The notes: generated by a model not told the origin, from the letters alone. A stretch of 40,484 bases of DNA from Listeria rocourtiae FSL F6-920 (GCF_000525975.1 NZ_AODK01000001.1:1-40484), one strand, 5' to 3'; shown: positions 18,215-26,990, counted from the first letter of the stretch. A program made the numbers and translations.

Positions 18215-19306
18215 ATGGCAGAAATCACGGTGACGACAAAGGATAAGGTGTACTCGGTCTATATTAGTCAGAATGCACTAAGCGAGCGAGCAGAGCGTTT
18301 GGTTTCAGAACTGAGCCGTTTTTCGCACGTATTTGTGATGACGGATGCGAATGTTGCCGAAGCTCATATGGCAAAAATGAACGATTTGCTCGCTCCGCTT
18401 GAAAAAGTTACTTATTATGTGGCGCCTGCGGGTGAGGGTGCGAAGACGTTTTCCGTGTACGAGGATGCGATGACAAAGGCGATTGAAATTGGACTAGATC
18501 GCAAATCAGTCTTACTTGCTTTTGGTGGTGGCGTGATTGGTGATTTAGGCGGATTTGTTGCAGCAACTTATATGCGCGGTATTGCATTTTATCAAATTCC
18601 GACGACAGTTTTGGCGCATGATAGTGCAGTAGGCGGAAAAGTAGCGATTAATCACCCGCTAGGTAAAAATATGGTTGGAAATTTTTATCAACCAGAGGCA
18701 GTGATTTATGATACATCTTTACTCGAAACCCTTTCGGAACGGGAGATGCGATCTGGCTTTGCCGAATTGGTGAAGCATGCATTGATTCAAGATCCGGCGC
18801 TGCTGGCGGAATTGATGGCAGCATACAAAACATCAAATGATTTGTATACTGTGGATTTGACGAATTATTTGGCACGAGGCATCGAGATTAAGTCCGAAAT
18901 TGTGTCACAGGATGAGACGGAGCAAGGGATTCGCGCGTATTTGAACTTTGGTCATACGATGGGACATGCAATTGAGGCTTACGGTGAATTTGGTAAATGG
19001 CTTCACGGAGAATCGATTATGTTCGGAATGGTTTATGCACTGGATATGAGTGAACAGGTAATGGGTCTTTCTTTTGATAAAGAGGCATTACTTACATGGC
19101 TTACAGGACTGGGTTATGATGTGCGAATGCCTGCGAATCTTGATTTTGCTGTATTGCTAGAAAATATGAAACATGATAAGAAAACGACATTCAATGAGAT
19201 AACAATGATACTGCTTGAGGAAATTGGCAAGCCGAAAATTCAAAAAGTATCGGATGCTGTGATTGAAGAAACATTCAGACGTGTGAGTCAGGAGGAACAG
19301 GAATGA
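18215..19306 (+). CDS. aroB: 3-dehydroquinate synthase
   Basis: NAD- and zinc-dependent conversion of DAHP to 3-dehydroquinate, shikimate step 2. Visible blocks are FGGGVIGDLGGFVAATYMRG (NAD site, near residues 105-124), TTVLAHDSAVGGKVAINHP with the substrate-binding lysines, and NFGHTMGHAIEAYGEFGKWLHGE with zinc-ligand histidines. 363 residues, full length. The stop overlaps the aroH start by four bases (ATGA), so translation is coupled. Confidence 0.97.
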   Translation: MAEITVTTKDKVYSVYISQNALSERAERLVSELSRFSHVFVMTDANVAEAHMAKMNDLLAPLEKVTYYVAPAGEGAKTFSVYEDAMTKAIEIGLDRKSVLLAFGGGVIGDLGGFVAATYMRGIAFYQIPTTVLAHDSAVGGKVAINHPLGKNMVGNFYQPEAVIYDTSLLETLSEREMRSGFAELVKHALIQDPALLAELMAAYKTSNDLYTVDLTNYLARGIEIKSEIVSQDETEQGIRAYLNFGHTMGHAIEAYGEFGKWLHGESIMFGMVYALDMSEQVMGLSFDKEALLTWLTGLGYDVRMPANLDFAVLLENMKHDKKTTFNEITMILLEEIGKPKIQKVSDAVIEETFRRVSQEEQE

Positions 19307-19668
19307 TCAGAGGTATTAGAGGGGCAACAACGGTGGTGGAGAATACGCCGGAAGCTATTTATGAAGCGACGGTTGCATTATTCCAAGCTATCGTGACAGA
19401 GAATAATTTGACACCAGATGTGATTTCGTCTGTTTTGACGTCGGTAACGAGCGATTTAAATGCGGCGTTTCCTGCAAAACCGATTCGTGAGCTGGCTGGC
19501 TTTCAGTTTGTACCTGTGATGGGTGTGATGGAAATTCCGGTAACAGGGGCACTAGCAATGTGCATCCGTTTGATGGTAAACGCAGAGGTTGGCGAAGTTG
19601 TACAAAAAGATGTGGTGCACGTATATCTAGAAGGCGCCAAGGTTTTACGGCCAGATTTGGCGCAGTAG
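19303..19668 (+). CDS. aroH: Chorismate mutase, AroH class
   Basis: Monofunctional trimeric chorismate mutase making prephenate. At 121 residues with MIRGIRGATTVVENTPEAI, SVTSDLNAAFPAKPIREL and the MEIPVTGALAMCIRLMV stretch, it fits the B. subtilis AroH fold rather than the all-helical AroQ type. Key active-site arginines are Arg6 and the Arg in the CIR motif near residue 90. Coupled to aroB by the four-base overlap and followed 12 bases later by hisC. Confidence 0.96.
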   Translation: MIRGIRGATTVVENTPEAIYEATVALFQAIVTENNLTPDVISSVLTSVTSDLNAAFPAKPIRELAGFQFVPVMGVMEIPVTGALAMCIRLMVNAEVGEVVQKDVVHVYLEGAKVLRPDLAQ

Positions 19669-19680
19669 GAGGAAATCGGA

Positions 19681-20766
19681 ATGAAATGGAAAACGACGTT
19701 AAATGGCTTGCACTCTTACAAACCAGGAAAGCGTGAGGAACAAGTGATGGCTGAGCTTGGTTTGACGGAAATTACGAAATTGTCTTCAAATGAAAATCCG
19801 CATGGGGTTTCTGAAAAAGTTACAGATTATTTGAAAAATGTGGATATGAATGTTGAAATCTATCCTGATGGTTGGGCATCGGACTTACGGGCGCAGCTTG
19901 CTATATATCACGGGGTAAAGGAAGAAGAACTTGTTCTCACAAGCGGTGTTGATGAATTGATTGCACTTTTATCACGAACGTTATTATCTCCTAAGACGAG
20001 TACAGTCATGGCAACACCAACATTTCCGCAATATCGTCAAAATGCGTGTATTGAAGGAGCAGAAGTTCGTGAAATTGCGTTAACGAAAAATGGTGATCAT
20101 AACTTGCCGGAAATGCTTGCAGCAATTGATGAGACAACGAGCATCGTTTGGCTTTGTAATCCGAATAATCCGACAGGCAATTACATAGCGCTTGATGAGA
20201 TTATTCACTTTTTACACCAAGTACCGAAGGATGTTTTAGTTGTGCTTGATGAGGCGTATATAGAGTACGTGGAACCACAGCCAAAAACACATACGGCGCT
20301 GATTTATGAATTTTCGAACCTTATTATTACGCGCACATTTAGTAAGATTTACGGTTTAGCTAGCTCTCGCGTTGGCTATGGCATTGCAAACGCCGAGATT
20401 ATTGGCCAAATTAATATTGTGAGGCCACCATTTAATACCACAACAATGGGGCAAAAATTAGCTCAAATCGCGTTGGTGGACCAAGATTTTATTGCGCAAT
20501 GTCGTGCGAAAAATGCGGCCGGTCGCAAACAATATGAGCTTTTTGCAGCACAAAATGAAATGGTTTTTGTCTATCCTTCACAAGGTAATTTTGTGCTAGT
20601 GGACATTGGGCAACCTGCAGATGATGTATTCCGTTATTTAGAAAAGAATGGTTATATTGTGCGCTCTGGTTCTGCACTTGGCTTCCCAACAGCGGTTCGG
20701 ATAACGGTTGGTACAGAGTCGGAAAATGCAACAGTTATCAAGTTGTTACAACACTTAGTAAAGTAA
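19681..20766 (+). CDS. hisC: Histidinol-phosphate / aromatic amino acid aminotransferase
   Basis: PLP-dependent class I/II aminotransferase, HisC family. The PLP lysine is Lys222 in [30 protein letters not shown] holds the conserved Asn-Pro pair, LDEAYIEYV has the PLP-binding Asp and Tyr, and the substrate arginine lies near VRITVGT. 361 residues. Its place between aroH and tyrA with no his genes nearby suggests a main or additional role converting phenylpyruvate and 4-hydroxyphenylpyruvate to Phe and Tyr; in B. subtilis the equivalent enzyme does both jobs. Confidence 0.93.
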   Translation: MKWKTTLNGLHSYKPGKREEQVMAELGLTEITKLSSNENPHGVSEKVTDYLKNVDMNVEIYPDGWASDLRAQLAIYHGVKEEELVLTSGVDELIALLSRTLLSPKTSTVMATPTFPQYRQNACIEGAEVREIALTKNGDHNLPEMLAAIDETTSIVWLCNPNNPTGNYIALDEIIHFLHQVPKDVLVVLDEAYIEYVEPQPKTHTALIYEFSNLIITRTFSKIYGLASSRVGYGIANAEIIGQINIVRPPFNTTTMGQKLAQIALVDQDFIAQCRAKNAAGRKQYELFAAQNEMVFVYPSQGNFVLVDIGQPADDVFRYLEKNGYIVRSGSALGFPTAVRITVGTESENATVIKLLQHLVK

Positions 20767-20776
20767 GGGGTTTTGG

Positions 20777-21883
20777 ATGATGAAAGGAACAGTCGTTATC
20801 GTCGGACTTGGTCTGATTGGCGGATCTATCGCACTTTGTATTCGTGCGCGACATCCAAAGGCTCATATTATTGGTGTCGATATTTCAGAACAAACGATTT
20901 TAGCAGGAGATTCGCTTGGTATTATCGATGAGGGAACGACGAATTTAGCGGATGTAATTGCTGATGCAGACCTGCTTATTTTTTGTTGTCCAGTACAGCA
21001 AACAGAAAAAATTTTTAGCAGAGCTGCCAGGGTTTCCATTGAAAGACAATTTACTGATAACAGATACGGGAAGTACAAAAATGCGAGTGATGGAACATGC
21101 AGCGACGCTTCAGGAAGCGGGATACACGTTTATTGGGGGGCATCCGATGGCGGGTTCTCATAAAAGTGGTGTGACGGCAGCTAAATCGTTGCTATTCGAA
21201 AATGCTTACTACTTGCTGACGCCAAGTGAAGGTGAAGATCCGAAACATATAGCGCTTTTGCGAGAATGGCTAGAAGGAACGAACGCGAAGTTTTTAGAAT
21301 TATCGGCTATGGAGCATGATAACATAACCGGGATGCTGAGTCATTTACCACATATTGTGGCGGCAGCACTTGTTAATCAGACGCGTGATTTCACACAAGA
21401 ACACCCAGCTGCCTTTCGCTTAGCGGCAGGCGGTTTTCGTGATATTACACGGATTGCTTCTTCTGATCCAACGATGTGGACGGATATTTCGCTTTCTAAC
21501 AAGGATACGTTACGCAAATTGCTCGGAAACTGGCGAGATGGTATGAATGAAGCGATTGCTATGCTAGAAAAAGAAGATAGTGATGGGATTTATCAATTTT
21601 TTTTGATATGGCGAAGGAATTTCGTGATTCGCTACCAGTTCATCAAGAAGGTGCGATTCCGTCTTTTTATGATTTATTTGTTGATGTACCTGATTATCCA
21701 GGTGTTATTTCTGAGGTCACCGGTTTTCTGGCACAAGAAGAAATTAGTTTGATTAATATTAAAATCTTAGAAACACGAGAAGACATCATGGGTATTTTAC
21801 AGATTACATTCCAAAATGAAAAAGACCGAGAACGTGCGAAGCGTTGTATCGAAAAATATAGCCATTATCAATGTCATTTTTAG
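20777..21883 (+). CDS. tyrA: Prephenate dehydrogenase with ACT domain, frameshifted twice
   Basis: Oxidatively decarboxylates prephenate to 4-hydroxyphenylpyruvate for tyrosine. The N-terminal Rossmann motif is [14 protein letters not shown] (near residues 6-19), [15 protein letters not shown] is the catalytic block, and the C-terminal 75 residues form an ACT domain ([34 protein letters not shown]), probably for tyrosine feedback. The first break is at A6 (21006-21011), where five A gives [18 protein letters not shown]. The second is at T8 (21597-21604), where six or nine T gives [16 protein letters not shown]. Restored length is about 367 residues, as in relatives. Confidence 0.94.
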
Positions 21884-21893
21884 GAGGATAACG

Positions 21894-23168
21894 ATGCAGT
21901 TAATGACGAATAAGCAAGGATTAAATGGGACCATCCGAGTTCCTGGTGATAAGTCGATTTCTCATAGAAGTATTATGTTTGGTGCTTTAGCGAAGGGAAC
22001 GACAACGGTGACGAATTTCCTGATGGGTGAAGATTGCTTAAGCACGATTGGTGTATTTCGAGCTCTAGGTATCACAATTGATGTATCACCTGACAAAATA
22101 GTGGTGCACGGTAAAGGCTGGGATGGTCTGCAAAAGCCAGCCGGAATTCTTGATGTTGGGAATTCTGGAACAACGATTCGTCTGATGTTGGGAATTTTGG
22201 CTGGGCGGTCTTTTGATACGATGATTGAAGGGGATGCATCGATTGCGAAACGTCCAATGGGGCGTGTGATGGAGCCGCTTCGTGAAATGGGTGCTGCTTT
22301 TGAAGCAAAAGAAGATAATTTTGCACCAGTGAAAGTTATTGGAACAAACTTACGCCCGATGGAATATACGCTACCTGTTGCTAGTGCTCAAGTGAAAAGT
22401 GCGATTATATTTGCTGCACTGCAAGCAAAGGGTGAAACAACAATTATCGAAAAAGAAAAAACGCGGGATCATACAGAGCAGATGATTCGTCAGTTTGGTG
22501 GTGAGGTTGCAGTGGATGACCTTGTGATTCGTGTTTCAGGCAACCAACAATTCCAAGGACAAGCAGTGGTTGTTCCAGGCGATATTTCCTCCGCAGCATT
22601 TTTTATTGTTGCTGGCTTAATCGTTCCTAACAGTAAAATCCGCTTAGAAAATGTCGGTATTAACCCAACGAGAACAGGAATAATCGATGTTGTGAAAGCG
22701 ATGGGTGGTAAAATTACCGTGGAAAAAACAAGCGCTGCTGGGGATGAGCCTGCTGGAACTATCACTGTTGAGACAAGCGAATTAAAAGGCATTGAAATAG
22801 GTGGTGATATTATTCCACGTCTTATTGATGAATTACCTGTTATTGCTCTTTTAGCCTCTCAAGCAACTGGGAAAACAACTATTAAAGATGCGGAAGAACT
22901 GAAAGTGAAAGAAACGAATCGTATCGATGCAGTTGTTGCAGAACTTTCAAAAATGGGTGTAGCACTCGTTGGAACAGAGGATGGTATGATTATCGAAGGA
23001 CAGCAAGCATTGCATGGTGCTACAGTGAAATCATACGGTGATCATCGTATGGGAATGACTTTACAGATTGCAGCATTACTTGCAGATTCAGACGTAATTT
23101 TAGAAAATGCTGAAGCTATCAACGTGTCCTATCCAAATTTCTTTGAAGATGTGGCCTCTTTATATTAA
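21894..23168 (+). CDS. aroA: 3-phosphoshikimate 1-carboxyvinyltransferase (EPSP synthase)
   Basis: Joins phosphoenolpyruvate to shikimate 3-phosphate (gene called aroE in B. subtilis). [21 protein letters not shown] carries the PEP/S3P-binding Lys, Ser and Arg. [16 protein letters not shown] (from about residue 89) is the second signature and [15 protein letters not shown] the third. The [15 protein letters not shown] and [13 protein letters not shown] blocks follow. The reading frame is open from 21816, but ATG 21894 has the SD TAGGAGGATAACG and gives the canonical [12 protein letters not shown], 424 residues. It is the last gene of the aro operon, ten bases after tyrA. Confidence 0.97.
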   Translation: MQLMTNKQGLNGTIRVPGDKSISHRSIMFGALAKGTTTVTNFLMGEDCLSTIGVFRALGITIDVSPDKIVVHGKGWDGLQKPAGILDVGNSGTTIRLMLGILAGRSFDTMIEGDASIAKRPMGRVMEPLREMGAAFEAKEDNFAPVKVIGTNLRPMEYTLPVASAQVKSAIIFAALQAKGETTIIEKEKTRDHTEQMIRQFGGEVAVDDLVIRVSGNQQFQGQAVVVPGDISSAAFFIVAGLIVPNSKIRLENVGINPTRTGIIDVVKAMGGKITVEKTSAAGDEPAGTITVETSELKGIEIGGDIIPRLIDELPVIALLASQATGKTTIKDAEELKVKETNRIDAVVAELSKMGVALVGTEDGMIIEGQQALHGATVKSYGDHRMGMTLQIAALLADSDVILENAEAINVSYPNFFEDVASLY

Positions 23169-23175
23169 TTTGAGA

Positions 23176-23228
23176 AACTAAAATGCTGTACACGTAATAA
23201 AAACGTGCGCAACATTTTAGTTTTTTTT
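23176..23228 (+). terminator. Strong terminator at the end of the aro operon
   Basis: AACTAAAATG (23176-23185) pairs perfectly with CATTTTAGTT (23213-23222). An inner perfect stem CACGT/ACGTG caps it, and eight T follow (23221-23228). Confidence 0.95.
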
Positions 23229-23413
23229 GTATGCGCCATTTATATAACGAGATCTGATTCGTGCATACCACAATGGTAACACTTGCAATGGATGGAAATT
23301 CAGGGTATTACATCTTGTTTTGGCTAGGATTGGATGCAGGGTATAGTTAAGAAGAAAGTGTTGTTTGACTTGATGGAAGAAGCCAACATAACTATGGAAT
23401 CAAAAAAGACTGT

Positions 23414-23442
23414 TTGACTTGTTTTGACCTTTCCGTTATAAT
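23414..23442 (+). promoter_or_regulatory. Strong sigma-A promoter for ypiA-ypiB
   Basis: TTGACT (23414-23419), 17 bases, TATAAT (23437-23442). An 11-base sequence containing the same -35, TGTTTGACTTG, also occurs 49 bases upstream at 23362-23372. Confidence 0.82.
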
Positions 23443-23478
23443 AAGCCTACGAAACTAGGAATAGATGTGAGGAGATAA

Positions 23479-24734
23479 ATGATGAAATTTGCAGAGCAGA
23501 TGTTAGCGGCCTTAGAACAGGAAAATTTACCTGAGGCGCAGAAATATTTTAAGCAAACCTTACAGGATGGAACGGATGAAGAACAATACTGGTTGGCAGA
23601 ACAATTAATGCAACTAGGTTTTTTGGAGGAAGCAGAAGATTTGTATGAACTTTTGCTGGCGAAGTACAAGGATGAGGGAGAATTACTGGTTCGCGCAGCA
23701 GAGGTTGCAATTGAAAAGGATGATATTGAGGGTGCGATGGCTTATTTAGAACAAGTTAATGCGCAAGATGAGGCATATCCGGAGAGCTTACTAGTGCTCG
23801 CTGATTTATATCAGATGCAAGGTCTTTTTGAAGTGACAGAGGCGAAGTTACAGCAGGCGAAAAGTTTATTGCCAAATGAGGCAGTGATTGATTTTGCGCT
23901 AGGTGAGTTTTATTTGTCAACGGCTAGGTTCGCATCGGCGGTTCAGAGTTATCAGGCGGTTCTTGACGCTGGTGTGACAGAGATTGCTGGGAGTCAAATT
24001 TTTGAGCGAATTGCGGAGAGCTTAGCGAGTAGTGGGTCGTTTGAAGAAGCGATTCGTTATTATGAGATGGCGATTGTGGAACAAGAAGATGTGAATACGT
24101 TATTTGGGCTTGGATTGACGAGTTTTCAGGCGAAGGATTACACGAAGGCAATTTCGGCTTTGGAGCGTTTGAAAGAGCATGATCCGGGATTCACAACACT
24201 GTATACGTACCTTGCAAAGAGTTATGAAGAAAATGGCGAACAAGAGAAAGCACTAGAAGCTTTGGTCGATGGTTTGAAACAAGATGAATTCAATAAGGAA
24301 CTGTTCTTAGAGGCTGGAAAATTAGCTTGGAAGAATGATCGGGTTGCGGATGCAGAGCATTATTTCCGTCAGGCGATTGCGCTTGATCCAGAGTTTATTG
24401 AAGCAATTTTAGAGGTGAATAAAATTTTGCTTAAAAAAGGATGATTATGAGAGTGTTGTGGAGCTTATGGAATCTTTGGAACGCGAAATTGTTACAGAGC
24501 CGCAAATTTTTTTGGGACGTAAGTGTTGCATATCAAGCATTAGATAACTATAATAAAGCAAAAGAAAACTATGAATTGGCGCACCCTCATTTTATCCAGA
24601 ACCCAACATTCTTGAAAGAGTTTGGCTTATTTTTACGAGAAGATGGAGATATGGTCCAGTCAGGAGAAGTATTGGCTCAGTATTTGAGGCTTGAGCCTGG
24701 TGATGAGGAAATTTTAAGTTTGTTAGGTTATTAA
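23479..24734 (+). CDS. ypiA: TPR-repeat protein YpiA, frameshifted twice
   Basis: A helical-repeat scaffold made almost wholly of tetratricopeptide repeats, about ten units (for example AEDLYELLLAKYKDEGELL, AKSYEENGEQEKALEALVDG, AEHYFRQAIALDPEF). Acidic and cytoplasmic; partners unknown. Position after aroA matches ypiA of B. subtilis. The first break is near 24433-24440, where five A instead of six gives ILLKKDDYESVVELMESL. The second is at T7 (24507-24513), where six T gives EPQIFWDVSVAYQALDNYNK. Restored length is 417 residues, close to the relatives. Two adjacent ATGs (23479, 23482) follow AGGAG; either could start. Confidence 0.88.
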
Positions 24735-24764
24735 TCCCCATTTTAATGGGAAGGAGTGAGTGAA

Positions 24765-25298
24765 ATGGAAGCATCAATTAGCATTGAAGACAAGAAGGAA
24801 TTTGTTAGATGGTTATTAAATAAGCACCAGATGAAGATTAGAGAGTCTATGTGGATTCTAAATTATATTGCTGGTCATGATCAAATTATGAAATATGTTC
24901 ACTTCGTTGATAATGCGGAAGGGTGCCCTCGTGGACTGGTACTCACTGCTCTCGGGGTGGATGATGAGCCGTTTCGTTTCTTTAAGGGAAATATTGTGAC
25001 AACAAATCCAGAGAAGGCGTTTCATGATATTCGTTTAAACTGGGATGAGGATATTTATATTCAGTTGCATTTCCCAGATAGTTTGACATCGCCTCGCTAT
25101 GCTTTTGTACGAGAGGACAATCCATTTGAGGAGCTGTTAATTTCGGATAAGGAAAAAGAACTGGCATCACAGTTCTTGGATACGGTTGTGGAGCATTTTT
25201 CAAAAGAGAAATTGTTGCTAGAAATCGATGAAGCGCTAGATGCGCATGATGAAGAGCGATTCCAAAGTTTGATGGAACGGTTCAAGCAATATAATTAA
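24765..25298 (+). CDS. ypiB: YpiB/UPF0302 family protein with IDEAL domain
   Basis: 177 residues. The N-terminal ~130 residues are the UPF0302 domain ([46 protein letters not shown]). The C-terminal ~35 residues are an IDEAL domain, and the motif is literally present as [25 protein letters not shown] modules are short helical adaptor pieces in Firmicutes. The GTG at 24756 overlaps the SD AAGGAG, so ATG 24765 is the start. Co-transcribed with ypiA (31-base gap, with a small CCCATT/AATGGG hairpin). Biochemical role not known to me with certainty. Confidence 0.9.
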   Translation: MEASISIEDKKEFVRWLLNKHQMKIRESMWILNYIAGHDQIMKYVHFVDNAEGCPRGLVLTALGVDDEPFRFFKGNIVTTNPEKAFHDIRLNWDEDIYIQLHFPDSLTSPRYAFVREDNPFEELLISDKEKELASQFLDTVVEHFSKEKLLLEIDEALDAHDEERFQSLMERFKQYN

Positions 25299-25304
25299 AT
25301 GTAT

Positions 25305-25340
25305 AGCACTTATCCTTTTCCTATGGGGTGAGTGCTTTTA
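25305..25340 (+). terminator. Terminator after ypiB
   Basis: AGCACTTATCC (25305-25315) pairs with GGGTGAGTGCT (25326-25336) using two G-U pairs, then TTTTATTT. Confidence 0.75.
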
Positions 25341-25369
25341 TTTAAGTTTTGTAATTTTTTTGGTATTAT
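25341..25369 (+). promoter_or_regulatory. Promoter for ypjA
   Basis: TTTAAG (25341-25346), 17 bases, TATTAT (25364-25369), with TG at 25361-25362 making an extended -10. It is 30 bases upstream of ATG 25399. Confidence 0.5.
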
Positions 25370-25398
25370 AGGAAATAGAGTTTAAACGGGGGTGTAGG

Positions 25399-25992
25399 AT
25401 GTATCGTTACTTAGTGAATAGGTCATTTTTACGGTTGCTGTTTGTTGTTAATTTTTTGGGAGCTGTATATGGATACATTTGGTATATTCCGCAATTGAAA
25501 ATTACCGAACCACGGTTTTGGGTGTTTGTACCGGATAGTCCCACGGCAATTTTGTTTTTTGTGTTTGTATTGGTTGCTTGGATGGTGAAGAAACACTGGC
25601 CATTGATGGAGGCGTTGGCTTTCGTTTGTCTGGTGAAATATGGATTATGGGCTGTTGGTATGAATATTGCTTATATGATAAATCTGGGCTATTTAGATAT
25701 GATGAGTTTGATGTTATTGACGTCGCATGGTTTGATGGCGATACAGGGACTTGTCTACGCTCCGTTTTATCGCATAAAGTTTGAGCATTTTGCAATTGCT
25801 TCGATTTGGGTGTTACATAACGATGTCATCGATTACTTATTTGGCCAGATGCCTATTTATGGCGGATTAGATCAATATTTAACAACGATTGGTTATTGCA
25901 CATTTTGGTTGACGATGTTTGTTTTGTGGACGGTTTATGAAAAAACGCTAAAAAAGAACGCTTTTAAATTAGAATTTCCTCATGAAACTTAA
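25399..25992 (+). CDS. ypjA: DUF1405 multi-pass membrane protein (YpjA-like)
   Basis: 197 residues with about six hydrophobic segments and conserved-looking loops WYIPQL, PDSPTAILFF and WVLHNDVIDY that I recall for DUF1405. PDSP followed by two membrane helices and the HNDVIDY stretch near the fifth helix are the most polar membrane-border features and may be functional. Function unknown. In B. subtilis this gene follows qcrABC (cytochrome bc complex); here qcrABC is absent and ypjA directly follows ypiB, but with its own promoter. Confidence 0.82.
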   Translation: MYRYLVNRSFLRLLFVVNFLGAVYGYIWYIPQLKITEPRFWVFVPDSPTAILFFVFVLVAWMVKKHWPLMEALAFVCLVKYGLWAVGMNIAYMINLGYLDMMSLMLLTSHGLMAIQGLVYAPFYRIKFEHFAIASIWVLHNDVIDYLFGQMPIYGGLDQYLTTIGYCTFWLTMFVLWTVYEKTLKKNAFKLEFPHET

Positions 25993-25998
25993 AAAGTG

Positions 25999-26027
25999 TT
26001 GAGGTTTGGTGCTTTCTCCTATATAAT
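25999..26027 (+). promoter_or_regulatory. Promoter for the zinc protease gene
   Basis: TTGAGG (25999-26004), 17 bases, TATAAT (26022-26027), beginning seven bases after the ypjA stop. Confidence 0.68.
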
Positions 26028-26063
26028 TATTGGTATACGTAGTAGTTAGGATGGGGATGTTTA

Positions 26064-26747
26064 ATGAGTATTCAAATGTATATTATTTATTTTCTGGTTG
26101 TAGCACTAATTCCTTTATGGGCGCAGTATCGTGTAAAAAGTACGTATTCACACTATTCAAAAGTCGCAATTCGTACGGGGTTGACGGGTGCACAAGTGGC
26201 ACGTCAAATTTTAGATGCGAACGGTTTGTCTCATGTTCCTGTTCAAGAAACAGGTGGTGTTTTGAGCGATCATTATGATCCTCGCAAAAAAGCAGTGTTC
26301 TTATCATCGGCGAACTTTAGTGGTCGTTCGATTGCGGGAACAGCGGTAGCAGCACATGAAGTTGGGCATGCAATTCAAGATGCGCAGAATTATTCCTTCA
26401 TGCGTTTTCGTTCAGCGCTTGTCCCGATTACAATGTTTAGTTCGAATGCCTCATGGGTGTTCTTAATTATTGGGATGTTGGCAACATTACCGAATATGAT
26501 GTTAATTGGAATTGTTTTAATGGCAATCGGTGTCTTGTTCCAATTGATTACTTTGCCGGTTGAGTTTGATGCCTCTAAACGCGCACTTGTGCAGATTAAT
26601 CAGCTTGGTCTTGTTGAATCAGATGAATTACCGCAAGCTCGTAAAGTGCTAAGTGCAGCCGCAATGACATACGTTGCAGCTATGGCAGTAGCCGTTTTAG
26701 AGCTTCTGAGATTGGTTTTAATTTTTACAGGCATGAATCGAAATTAG
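26064..26747 (+). CDS. yugP: Zinc-dependent membrane metallopeptidase (YugP, peptidase M-neutral zinc type)
   Basis: 227 residues. An N-terminal membrane segment (YIIYFLVVALIPLWA) precedes the domain with HEVGH at 98-102, the zinc-binding HExxH motif. The QVARQILDANGL stretch and the GGVLSDHYDPRKKAVFLSSANFSG block upstream are family hallmarks. Two further hydrophobic hairpins follow, and the FDASKRAL block probably supplies the third ligand. A membrane-bound protease of unknown substrate. SD-like GGATGGGG lies about nine bases before ATG 26064. Confidence 0.88.
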   Translation: MSIQMYIIYFLVVALIPLWAQYRVKSTYSHYSKVAIRTGLTGAQVARQILDANGLSHVPVQETGGVLSDHYDPRKKAVFLSSANFSGRSIAGTAVAAHEVGHAIQDAQNYSFMRFRSALVPITMFSSNASWVFLIIGMLATLPNMMLIGIVLMAIGVLFQLITLPVEFDASKRALVQINQLGLVESDELPQARKVLSAAAMTYVAAMAVAVLELLRLVLIFTGMNRN

Positions 26748-26755
26748 TATAACAA

Positions 26756-26777
26756 AGACGCTCTTAGATGGGCGTTT
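26756..26777 (+). terminator. Terminator-like hairpin, copy 1
   Basis: ACGCTC and GGGCGT (26758-26774) pair around TTAGAT. Only three T follow before the sequence turns into the inserted unit. The 22 bases 26756-26777 are identical to 26943-26964. It sits eight bases after the yugP stop. Confidence 0.7.
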
Positions 26778-26942
26778 CAGATTGTAGAAAAACCAGTTTT
26801 CGTAGACTATTCGCTGAACTTCAGCGTGTTGACAAATGCTTAGATTCTAGGCAAAGTCGAGCACTGAAGCGGAGCATACATGGGTATGTGAGCATCGGCG
26901 CGCAGGCTTTAACAACGGAGATGAGTGTTTGTCGACACGCTG
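26778..26942 (+). repeat. Structured element inserted between duplicate terminator hairpins (candidate repeat or ncRNA)
   Basis: No gene is supported. Bases 26821-26842 pair with 26922-26943 without interruption for 22 pairs when G-U pairs are counted. The outer 16 are TCAGCGTGTTGACAAA with TTTGTCGACACGCTGA. Inside is a hairpin GCATAC-ATGG-GTATGT (26874-26889) and a further AAAG/CTTT pair (26853-26856, 26907-26910). At the base, CGCTGAA/TTCAGCG (26812-26826) offers a competing local hairpin. The whole unit repeats the terminator arms at both ends (187-base period). It resembles a small mobile or amplified intergenic element, or a terminator-bound small RNA; copy number in the genome is unknown. 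Confidence 0.5.
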
Positions 26943-26968
26943 AGACGCTCTTAGATGGGCGTTTTTTT
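26943..26968 (+). terminator. Terminator hairpin, copy 2, with full T run
   Basis: The same ACGCTC/GGGCGT stem as copy 1, now followed by eight T (26962-26969). This is the functional-looking copy; the closing end of the inserted element runs straight into it. Confidence 0.8.
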
Positions 26969-26990
26969 TGATGGGGAGGAGGGGTTTATA

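Noticed and set aside
24441-24506. Separate small gene starting at ATG 24441
   Set aside because: The first 22 codons are an out-of-frame reading of ypiA between two run-length errors. The restored frame gives a continuous TPR sequence.
26768-26971. 67-codon open frame on the plus strand inside the structured element
   Set aside because: It has no Shine-Dalgarno, starts inside the first hairpin and ends in the second terminator's T run, and the sequence is explained by long RNA pairing.
26955-26990. Upstream start for the flavoprotein at 26955
   Set aside because: That codon lies inside the terminator hairpin loop. ATG 26991 has a strong Shine-Dalgarno and the normal family N-terminus.
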